From Isoetes taiwanensis (lineage: Eukaryota; Streptophyta; Lycopodiopsida; Isoetales; Isoetaceae): a stretch of DNA of 64,000 nucleotides. This document shows positions 33,327-42,158 of the stretch, piece after piece. The DNA lies in assembly GCA_021234155.1 (NCBI GenBank), contig JAJEKV010000003.1, forward strand, positions 16,538,386 through 16,602,385, written 5' to 3'. The position numbers and the translations under genes were made by a program. Within the stretch, counting starts at the first letter, position 1. Each line of letters starts with the position of its first letter. The notes beneath the pieces are model-generated. The model was given only the letters and a program-made list of their open reading frames with translations, did no database searches and was not told where the DNA came from.

Positions 33327-35004
33327 TTAAGTTACCACACCAATAGGGGTGATCTTAGCATTATAAAAAGATCTCAATAGTATAGAAGCTTTCTTATCCA
33401 CCTCGAAACCACATTTTTTCATAATGTGATATGGCATAATATTTAGGGGGGATCCCCCATCAAGTAACACGTTTGAGAAGGTATAACCTCCTAAAGTAGC
33501 TGAACATGTGAATGCACCAGGGTCTTCTTCATTCTGTGCTAGAACAAGGTTAGTGGCATCAGTGAAATTCACACAAGCATTTAATACCTCACCACTAGTT
33601 TGCTGCAGTACCCTTTTTCTATAGCTAGGTGCAATCTTTAGCAATGTGAAAAGATCCACACTCACCTTGGAATTTTTAAGCAAAACATCAACCTCATCAA
33701 AGTCTTGATCTTTCTTACCATATTTTTGCTGAGGGGGTGGAGCTATAATTTGAGCAGGTGCTTCCACTACAGGTGGTGAAGACCTGGCAGTAGAATGCCT
33801 ACTTGGTTCAGCATGTGCATGAGCTTCATTCATGCTTCTAGTTTGCACCACCATAACTTCTTCAGATTTGGGAGCTTCTGTAGCTTGAATAAACCTTATA
33901 GAGGTGCTTGGTTCAGCAAATCTCACAGGAGGTTTAGGCTCTGGTCTCCTTTCTTTTTCCTGCTTAGCAAAATATTCCTTAACAGCACACCTAGCATCAG
34001 TATGGCCAACTTCTTTGCAAAAAGAACAAACAGGACATTCCTTTCCAAAGTGGCCTTTTCTATTACATTTGGGATACACTTGCCAATAGCAAATTTCTGA
34101 TGGATGAGAATTCCTATTGCAATGAATACATTCAGGGTAAATTTTACCTGTTCTTGCAGCCTTGAGTTCAACCAATTGTTTGGTTATTTCTGCTAAAGCT
34201 TCAGTAACCTTAGATAGATCTGACTTCACCTCTGCAACTTGAGAATTTGCTTCCTCCTCTTTAGATTTCTTCTTTTCTTTCTGTATGGCATAAACTGGAA
34301 TAGAAGGGTGATGATCATAATGTGCATCAGTAGCATCAGGGTAAAACGGGTCATGGCTATGGTGAGGAACATGGTGCTTGTCAGGTAAGGTAGAGAGCAT
34401 CTGAGTCAAGTCAGTAGTTTTGGCAAAAACTTTGTATATAGAATTAAATCCTTCAGCAGCTTGGATCTTGAGTGGTCTTCTTTCCAGACCATTGATGAAA
34501 GCAGTAACTAAAAACAGAGTTGGGATGGTGACTTGTGCTCTTTGACACCTGCTCATAAATGTACTAAACCTCTCCTTGTACTGATTCACACTCTCACCTG
34601 CATGTATATAGAAACCTTGCAACTCATTAACCAAATCTTTTGGAGCAGCTAACTTACCAAACCTGTCCAGGAACTTCTTGACAAGAAGTGGTACCCATTA
34701 ACTTTTCATAAGTTAACCAAGCACCAACTTCACTTTCTTCTTTGAAACATTTTTCAAATTCTGAGAGCTTGCAGCCCTTCTTGAAGCCATAATCCCTGTA
34801 AGTAGTCCTCAAATATTCTCAAAAAGTTGTTAGCACTCATACTGGAATCAAAAGTAGGCAAAGGAACAGGAACATTCAACTCAAATTGGTATGGCATGTT
34901 TTAGTTGAGAAACTTGAATTCAATGGCCTTTCTCTGCAATGATCTGATGCATCAATATCTTCTAATGGTTCTTGTTCTGCTGGAAATTTTTGCTTTGGAG
35001 CCAT
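33327..35004 (-). pseudogene. Gag and protease N-terminus (element B)
   Basis: The start is probably MAPKQKFPAEQEPL at 35004. The N-terminal part (MPYQFELNVPVPLPTFDSSM, 34900) and the region 34640-34900 have frame changes. From 34634 the frame is open for 435 residues: YKERFSTFMSRCQ, LVTAFINGLERRPLK, a coiled linker, two to three zinc knuckles (CIHCNRNSHPSEIC, CNRKGHFGKECPVC, CKEVGHTDARC), a Pro-rich stretch, and the protease active site NVLLDGGSPLNIMPYHIMKK. The active-site triplet is Asp-Gly-Gly. It ends at the TAA that interrupts the protease. RNA packaging and particle assembly are the family roles. Confidence 0.88.
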
Positions 35005-35024
35005 GAGTTCTGAAATCCAGGAAG

Positions 35025-35042
35025 ATCTCGGTAGAACCTCCA
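35025..35042 (-). other. Element B primer-binding site, tRNA-Gln type
   Basis: Sense TGGAGGTTCTACCGAGAT, 3 bases from the 5' LTR. It fits the 3' end of plant tRNA-Gln (…GGTAGAACCT plus CCA). It differs from element C at three positions, as expected for a different tRNA-Gln gene. Confidence 0.75.
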
Positions 35043-35045
35043 AGA

Positions 35046-36942
35046 TGTTGACCCCCAACCTGGCTAGAGAGTCAAACACAAGAAGCCAACTTGAGTTTTT
35101 ACTCAAGTTGGGGTTAGAACCTCCAGATCACTTAAGGTGATCAGTCTACACAAGAATTTCTCAGGGGAAAAGCTCAGTTATCAAGTATTCATACCTTTCC
35201 CAATTCTAGAATATGGAGCCCTTACTCAAGTCGATGTAGCTCTCATAGGCGGATTGATTTCCAGGGTCAAGTGATTGTGACTTGTACAGAAAAGTTATAG
35301 GCAAGCAAGAGTGAAAACCTTGACCAAGTTTGAGTTTTAATCTGCAAGATATTCGATCTCAAAGTTGGGTCAAATTTTGGTCAATATCAGTCAAAACTAC
35401 AAACAGATCTCAGAGTTTTGTAACTTGAGTTGCAGATAAAATTTTGAAGAGATTCCAAAAGTGCAGTATAGGTCCCAAAGGTGAGGGGCATGTAATCAAA
35501 TCATAATTTGGATCACTAAAACTATTTTTTTGGGACTGTTTTGTGAATATCAGTCTAAAATTGTATCAGACAGAATGCAAAAAATGGTAACTTGAGTTTG
35601 AGATGGATTTCTTTCGAAATTTTTGTGCACACAGGTGCAAATATGATAAGAAAGGAAGTGCAAATGGTCATATGCAAGAAAAAATGAAGGGATACTTCAC
35701 TGTAAAAATGTTTGTGATGCAAAAATACTAAAGGATCATGACAGTCAACTTTTTAAATACTTGGCAGGCAATTTTCATTGAAATGAAGGTAATATACGGT
35801 GAATAAGAGTCTTAGGATCATAGATCAATCATCAAGATAGCTTAGGAGGTCAATAAATAATATCAAATCAAGAATATCAGTCCAATTTTCTCAAATCGAA
35901 CTGTGGAACACTCAGATACTTCATGAACGTCTTCAGGTCATGCTCAGCATGTATCAATGTTGAGGTTTGATGCGTCTGGGCCTTCAAAAACTTCTGTCAT
36001 TGTTTTCCCCGGTATATAGATTTAGATTTAATGATTCTGGCATCTTAGGACTTGATTATAGGCTTAATGGGATGCTGATGAGCGGGAATCCAAGAATAGG
36101 TAGTTTTTGTAGCTTAAGATCCCAATTCCGGCGTGATTCGAGCAAGTTTCTAAGTTTAGGGTTCTTCAACTGTATTTTTCCAGAGTTTGCGCGATACGGT
36201 GGCCGTATTTTTTGAGGTATAAACCAAGAATATGCTGTATTTAGCCATTTCGAAAAGCTAGGCCATGGTTCAATAGAGATCCAAAAATAATTATGAAGTC
36301 ATTTGGGTCTATAGTAACCCTAATAATTTGGGAAATATGCTAGGTAGATACCAAGACTGGAATATTCCATGGGGGATACTTGGGTGGCATGGGTAATTAG
36401 GCCACATTTGGTAAATGAAGTGAGGGAGCATAAGAATTTGCAAATAAGGGTTGGGCTAGGGACATTTGCAAGAATGTAATATGGAAAAAATGAGAGAAAA
36501 GATATGGAATGGGAAGATCATCCATTGGGGTGAACAAAAGGCCTTTAGAAAAGAAGGATTTAGGCAAGCATGGTGCAATTGGCAAAAAAGTGAACATGGG
36601 AAGATATAGGCATGAGAGAAATATGACTAGGAAAATTTTGAAATGGAGGTAAGAATATGGATAAAAAATGGCTAGGAGGTGGAATCAAATACCATGGGGT
36701 CTTCCAAACTTCAAAAAGCATCTTCCAATCTTCACAACCCAGAATATCATAGAGCATCTTTTGAATACTTTTGACCTCAGATAAAGCATCTTCCATAGGA
36801 GTTGACCTTTGAAGATTAATATTGGTTGACCTTCATATCAATGTTGACTACCAAGCTCTTTTTTTATTTAACTCTTCCACAATAACTTGACCTACTTCAA
36901 TACATGAACCAACAGTTAGTATGTTGCCCTTTGGGGGCAACA
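35046..36942 (-). repeat. Element B 5' LTR
   Basis: Pairs with 15731-17649; a ~20-bp segment after CCAAACTT (near 36710) present in the left copy is missing here. Terminal hairpin at 36922-36942; PBS-like TAGAACCTCCA at 35115-35125. Confidence 0.95.
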
Positions 36943-37160
36943 GAATGGCTCCTGGTGCACTCTGTGAGGGGTGGGGCTCTGTTTGGGTCTAAGATAGCTC
37001 AAAATTTACTATCTAAGGGTGAAATCCTACTTATCTCGATGAGTTAAGGCGGATTGTGCCCTTAACTTTCTACATTTGGCCAAGTCTTGGCAAAGAGCAG
37101 TGGCCGACCACTCACACAGTGCGCGAGAGGCACTTCCAAAATTTTCAGAATGGCTCCTGG
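36943..37160 (-). other. Element A segment between two insertions
   Basis: Contains the second part of dyad copy 2b (36943-36977) and the first part of copy 2a (37106-37160). No ORF. The right end is the hAT target duplication GCTCCTGG (37153-37160). Confidence 0.8.
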
Positions 37161-37499
37161 CAGGGAATAAATTACTAAACCCATATTTTTGTTTAGCCAG
37201 AATAGGTTTAGCTAAACTACCTCGAAATTGGAGTCAAAACTTTCTTAAGTTTGGCTAAACTAGATGTTTTTTCTAAACTAAAGTTTCTTGTCTTTAGCTA
37301 AACAAGATATTTTCTTCCTTCAAAAGTTTCTATCACTTGGCTAAACTTTGACAAAGAAATGATATAAATAATAGCCATTTGTTATTGAAAAAAAAACAAT
37401 ATTTTTAAAGAAGGGATTTATTGCAATATTGTTCAGTATATAAAATAAATGGAAACATCTTGTAATAATAGTATTATGAATCATTAATCATAAATATAT

Positions 37500-38201
37500 C
37501 TAATCTTCATCATCCACAATAAACAATTGGTTAAGGTCTTCTTCTTTGCTTGTTTGTACTTCAGACAATGTATTGGTGTTGTTCTCCTCAACTGCAACGT
37601 ATGTTCTAGTAACCGATCTGCGCTTACAAGCATCATTCCAAAGTTCAAAAACCCTCTTATATGGGAAATCATACAAGCTGTAATCACATGCATACAGCCT
37701 TAGTGTGGCATCCAAATTATCATCAAGCCTATTTCTGAGCTTATTCTTCAAAAAACTCAATGTGGAAAAGCATCGTTCATCTTGGACACTTCCCAAAACC
37801 ATGCAAAGACATAATTCTGCAAGTCTAAAATACTCAGAAATTGCTACACGCAATAGACTATTAGATCCAAGCAATTCCCATAGTCGAGTGACAGCACCAA
37901 ATTCTAATGGGTCCTTGAGATCTTTAAATCGTTTAACCATGGTATCTCCAAAAAGAGGGCCCTGTGCTTTTAATTTCTGATAATCCAAAAGCCCATCAAT
38001 GCGGCCATCACTGAAACTCTTTTCACAACAAAAGTATTGTTTGATAATCTTCATTTTCGACTTAAAACATAAAGCAATAGATTTACTTGAGCTAGCCGTA
38101 CTATTCCAATTATGAGGGAAAACCACTCCAATGGCATCCAATACTTCATCAGGAGGAAAACAAGAGCGAAGCTCATTAGCTAAAGCATTTGCAGCCTGCA
38201 C
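37500..38201 (-). CDS. hAT transposase, C-terminal exon
   Basis: A 233-codon frame ending in the hAT dimerisation region: FRLAELCLCMVLGSVQDERC, then FSTLSFLKNKLRNRLDDNLD. Upstream of it are LRSCFPPDEVLDAIGVVFPHN and FKDLKDPLEFGAVTRLWELL. The hAT dimerisation domain completes the catalytic fold (last acidic residue) and mediates multimerisation. An apparent intron of about 200 bp, 38202-38402, containing the A tract, separates it from the previous exon; a splice acceptor-like TTGGTCATGTGCAG lies at its upstream edge (sense). The frame is intact. The extreme C-terminus after the dimerisation motif is Asn/Ser/Glu-rich. Confidence 0.85.
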   Translation of the reverse strand: MQAANALANELRSCFPPDEVLDAIGVVFPHNWNSTASSSKSIALCFKSKMKIIKQYFCCEKSFSDGRIDGLLDYQKLKAQGPLFGDTMVKRFKDLKDPLEFGAVTRLWELLGSNSLLRVAISEYFRLAELCLCMVLGSVQDERCFSTLSFLKNKLRNRLDDNLDATLRLYACDYSLYDFPYKRVFELWNDACKRRSVTRTYVAVEENNTNTLSEVQTSKEEDLNQLFIVDDED

Positions 38202-38252
38202 ATGACCAAATCAGATTTTATTTAAGCATCATAATAAGAAGTATGATTTTCC

Positions 38253-38284
<32 letters not shown>

Positions 38285-38402
38285 GACTTTTGGAGCAAAA
38301 TCAGAATTTTTTAAGCACCAAATCACTATTAATATTAAAAATTTCAAGCTCGATCATGCAGATTAAGATATTATAAGAAAACTAGTTATAAGCAAGAGAG
38401 TT

Positions 38403-39707
38403 TCATACCTCTTTCATCTTATGCTTCACCTTGTCCACCACATAACCAAAGTCCTCGTATTGAAACTCAGCTTTGATAAGTCGATTGGCTCGTCCACGAG
38501 GTTTCTTCATTGTCAATTCCATGTACTTGTCCCTCACATGGGCACATAATATTCCCCTTTCATTACATGCTAGAAAGCTCTCAATAGATCCAATCTGCAC
38601 TAATTTCCTCCACATGGAAAATACTTTATGGCGCTCAAAGCAAGTCTGCCGAGTGTTAGGATCATCAATGTATAATTGTTCAATCTCCACTTGCATTGAT
38701 TTGCGTGCAATATTATACTCAGGTATGAAGATATTACCATCTTGCGATATTGATATTAAATAATAAAGCTTATGTAGCAGCGGTTCCAATGCAAACAAAG
38801 TCAAAATAGTTTCTCCATCTACCAAAAGATTGTAAAGCTCGGTAGCAGTGTTTACCGTTGCTCTATCGTCGCTACATGTAAACTCATCTGCACATGCAAT
38901 CAAAGATGCATATTCTTCACACAATCTTTTGACAGGACCATACAAAGATATCCACCTCGTAGAAACATTCTTCAATATTCTTTTTCCATCCGTAAGTCCC
39001 TCTGCTAAGGATTTGAAAGCGGCACACCTCTGTGGACTTTTAGAAAAGAATTTATATGCCTTTTGTACCAGTAACTCTACCTTGGCAATATAGGAAAAAT
39101 CTGAAATTACCTTATATGCCAAATTAGTGCGATGACTCATGCAATGTATAACCTGCAAATAAGGAGCCATATGCGTTTGAATTCTGACTCCTAATCCAGA
39201 TCTGCTGCCCTGCATAACAGAAGCTCCATCTGCTCCAAAGCAAATCAATTTCTTTGCACAATCTCTTGCCGTCATACCAACAACATTGGAGATATGGTCC
39301 ACAATGACATTATACAAAGTTTCAGCATTAGAACTGGTACTCAACTTGAAGATGCCGAGATAGTGCGATTTTCTTTGATATCCCACAACATTATATAAAT
39401 GCATTGCAGCCCAATTCGTGTTATCAACGGCAGTAACTTCATCAAAAGACAAGGACAAAAATTCAGAATTTTCTACCATATCGCGAAGATCACTCTTAAC
39501 GGCCTCGTTCATAAAACCAGCAAATTCCCAACCTGCAGGAATAGACCAATGATATAATGGACATAAAGGCAACTCATTAGAGAGAAATAGCTCCCTAATT
39601 TCTGGGTATTGAGTCATGGGCCTGCCACTTTTCAGCAAGAAGAAGATAGCTTTCATTTGAACACTTTTTGTTCTAAACTCCTTCTTGTCCTGTTCAGAAA
39701 ACATCAA
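38403..39707 (-). CDS. hAT transposase, central exon (RNase H-like core)
   Basis: A 434-codon intact frame. Early motifs MTQYPEIRELFLSNELPLCP and FAGFMNEAVKSDLRDMVENS, then FLSLSFDEVTAVDNTNWAAM (a first catalytic Asp is likely here), HYLGIFKLSTSSNAETLYNV, LICFGADGASVMQGSRSGLG (second Asp), IHCMSHRTNLAYKVISDFS, and RILKNVSTRWISLYGPVKRL. This is the KAT/DUF4371-like class of plant hAT transposases related to zinc finger protein 862 types. The exon is preceded by CTTGTCCTGTTCAG-like sequence at about 39680, so a further 5' exon with the DNA-binding zinc finger is expected. It catalyses excision and insertion of the element. Together with the C-terminal exon it looks complete over the core. Confidence 0.9.
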   Translation of the reverse strand: MMFSEQDKKEFRTKSVQMKAIFFLLKSGRPMTQYPEIRELFLSNELPLCPLYHWSIPAGWEFAGFMNEAVKSDLRDMVENSEFLSLSFDEVTAVDNTNWAAMHLYNVVGYQRKSHYLGIFKLSTSSNAETLYNVIVDHISNVVGMTARDCAKKLICFGADGASVMQGSRSGLGVRIQTHMAPYLQVIHCMSHRTNLAYKVISDFSYIAKVELLVQKAYKFFSKSPQRCAAFKSLAEGLTDGKRILKNVSTRWISLYGPVKRLCEEYASLIACADEFTCSDDRATVNTATELYNLLVDGETILTLFALEPLLHKLYYLISISQDGNIFIPEYNIARKSMQVEIEQLYIDDPNTRQTCFERHKVFSMWRKLVQIGSIESFLACNERGILCAHVRDKYMELTMKKPRGRANRLIKAEFQYEDFGYVVDKVKHKMKEV

Positions 39708-41600
39708 ATGTAGAGGCGTTCAAAATGTTTTCCATAGCATAATAGTGAAAATAGTGAACCACTTTATACAAAAGGACATTAGAGACAATATGAGTTAGTC
39801 CGGAAAAACAAAATCTAATGCTTGTTCTATAATGGGATGGATAAGCATGGTTGATCTATATGAGAATACATGTAGCATGAGTGAGATGGTAAAAACTGAT
39901 CTAAGAATAAAGAGTTAAAAATTAAAACACACAAGACCCCCTCTATCATTATCTAGCAGAAGGCAAGGAGTAGGTCTATTATTCTAAGTATTATCAGCTG
40001 TCATCATTGCTTATTCCTATAAGGAAATCTTTAGTTTTAGCCTGAGCCGTTCTTAGGCATGTCTAACCTGCACGCTTATCTGATCATTTCATAAAAGAAC
40101 ATGATTCATAATTCACAAATCAAATTAGAGCAGTGAATGGGTTGTTAAAGTTCTCAGCTTAGTAGGCTACTAGCTTTTGTATGCAACATTTAAAGAGTTA
40201 ATATAAGAGCAAATGAGCAGAGCATGGACTAGAGGTGGACAGAATAAGCAATCTCAATCTCAATGCAGATTTGACATGTCATAATAAAACATAACAATAT
40301 ATCTTAGGTGCTCAATCATTGTACCTCTGTTTGCGGGCCCTATTATTTTGATATTGAACAAAGGTTGGTATCAGAAGCAACCTGTAAGCACTTTAGTAAG
40401 CACTCAAATTTCTAAGCAAAAATACATCAGGAATTTAAACGTACTAAGAGTCAACAAAGTAAGAGCACCAGGAATTTGCACGTACTAAGAGCAATAAAGT
40501 AAGGTAGCATATACAATGATGTGTTCTTACAAGTCACAATCGTACTAAGAGTCAACTTAAAAGAAAGAGAGCAATAAAGTAAGGTAGAAGAAGACAAAAT
40601 GCTAAAGATAAAGAAAGCAATCAAATAAAAGCACCTTAGAGTACCTTAGAGTAGCTTGCATACGCTTTTGTACTTGACAAGCTTTATTTAATGCACACAA
40701 GTCTCGTTGAAACAACCCAAAACCATTTATGGATGATGTTGATCTAAACTTACTTAATCTGCAGAAAAAAGGACTGTAAACATGTGCATAAGAGGTAAGA
40801 GGGTAAAAATAATAGCTCAACAACAACATGTGCATAACAATAGCTTAAAAATAAGAATATGGCATAACAGAGTACAAGTAATAAATGCTTGCCTTAAACC
40901 CATAATTTCACTAGTCTATGCAATGATTTAGATGAGGGCTAGCAGGATAGCGACCATTTATTTGATATGGGGATGCACATCACCAATAAGAAATCTACCT
41001 AATATGTTCATTCAAGGCTACAACTGCATTTGACAGTTAAATGTCTTAAACCGTCCATACATTAAGGCAATTAGTTCTGTTTTGTCTTTGTCCTAGTATA
41101 TAGCAATGAGACAGAGCTTTTAGGATGCCTTTTAAAGCATCCATCTACACAGGAATGCTATGCATTAACAGTTATTCCTGGACAAGACTTTTCCATTGTC
41201 TTTAATGCGTGCCAATGGAACTTTGAAACACATTTTAAAAATTACATAGGTCCAGCTTATGGATGCATGCATGGTTAATTCTTGAGCAGAACATTTCTAA
41301 GGCTCCATCACCAGCATCACTGCGCAGTGATTGGAGTGTTATGGTTATAGCCTTGGCAACAAAATTTGCATCTACAAAAATGGGACCCGGATAAATTGCA
41401 TCTACAAAAATGGGACCCGGATAAATGGATTTTATTACGACAAGGAAAGAGACAGAAAAGATATGGGAAGATAATTTTGTGTCTGGTTTCCTACAGATGT
41501 GACCCAATTTCGTCCTTCTATACAAAAGATGAACACAAAGCCTAAAAAATGGACTCAAACCTTAATAGTTTAGCTTGATGTCTTCTTGTAAAAGTCTGAG
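39708..41600 (-). other. hAT non-coding interior (large 5' intron or spacer)
   Basis: No coding similarity. Short direct repeats: GTACTAAGAG with GTAAGGTAG/AGAGCA at 40440-40590, and the 30-bp duplication at 41367-41426. Confidence 0.5.
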
Positions 41601-41619
41601 AATCGCCTTAGATCATTAT

Positions 41620-41859
41620 CTATGTATTTTTTATGCTTGAATCTGAAATCTGCAACACAAAAATTGGATCAATTTTTTTTTTTACAGATCCTATTGGGCG
41701 ATTTGATGAAGCTCCTACCGGATTTGAGGATTGATGTTTGGCGATTTGGCCAGTCTTGGGAGCCCCACACCATATAATGTTAAGCAATTTTTGACACAGA
41801 TGGAGCTCCACCGACAATGATCTTTGGCGAAACACCCCGATGGTTGGCGGTGGCGCCAA
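41620..41859 (-). CDS. Possible 5' exon of hAT transposase
   Basis: A 79-codon frame reading FRQRSLSVELHLCQKLLN, GAPKTGQIAKHQSSNPVG and GSVKKKIDPIFVLQISDSS near the 5' end of the transposon. Its position and basic content suit an N-terminal segment of the transposase, but I see no clear BED or TTF zinc finger, and the intron to 39707 would be about 1.9 kb. It could be chance. Confidence 0.3.
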   Translation of the reverse strand: MAPPPTIGVFRQRSLSVELHLCQKLLNIIWCGAPKTGQIAKHQSSNPVGASSNRPIGSVKKKIDPIFVLQISDSSIKNT

Positions 41860-41981
41860 AAATCTTAGGCAAAAATTTTTTTTTTTTGGTCATTTTTTAC
41901 ATTTAGTTTAGCCAAAAAAAAAAATTAAAAACCCCTAAAAAATCGCCAAATAGCGAAATTTAGCTCTTATATTATTCCATG

Positions 41982-42158
41982 GCTCCTGGCACACTCTGTG
42001 AGGGGTGGGGTCAAAAACACTGGCTTTTGGTCCAAATTCGGTAATTCCAAATGCAGATATCATGATTCATGAATTGAACCTAATTACTTACAATTTTACA
42101 CCTTAACATGATCAAAACATAATTTTGTATTTACAAAAAGTTCCATATTTACAATAAA
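41982..42158 (-). other. Element A segment after ORF1, with dyad copy 2a second part
   Basis: 41982-42011 completes dyad copy 2a (GCTCCTGGCACACTCTGTG...GGGGTC). The remainder is the AT-rich 3' UTR of ORF1. Confidence 0.7.

Larger units (their letters stand above)
15731..36942 (-). mobile_element. Element B: Ty3 retrotransposon, non-chromovirus, inserted in A
   Basis: LTRs 15731-17649 and 35046-36942, about 1.9 kb and nearly identical (scattered SNPs, a few short indels), so the insertion is recent. TSD is GAATG (15726-15730 and 36943-36947). Antisense order from right: 5' LTR, PBS, gag-protease, second RNase H, [element C], RT, degenerate RNase H, integrase, 3' UTR, 3' LTR. No chromodomain follows integrase. 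The coding frame is open over long stretches with few stops. The element landed in a dyad repeat of element A. Confidence 0.95.
37161..41981 (-). mobile_element. hAT DNA transposon
   Basis: Termini CAGGGAATAA (37161-37170) and TTATTCCATG (41972-41981) form a 9/10 terminal inverted repeat of hAT type. The exact 8-bp target duplication GCTCCTGG flanks it (37153-37160 and 41982-41989). It inserted into a dyad repeat of element A. It encodes a transposase on the minus strand. Other contents: a ~25-bp A tract at 38257-38281 and a perfect 30-bp tandem duplication at 41367-41426. Confidence 0.93.

Noticed and set aside
41620-41859. First exon of the hAT transposase as a confident call
   Set aside because: No BED/TTF finger motif; kept only as a low-confidence feature.
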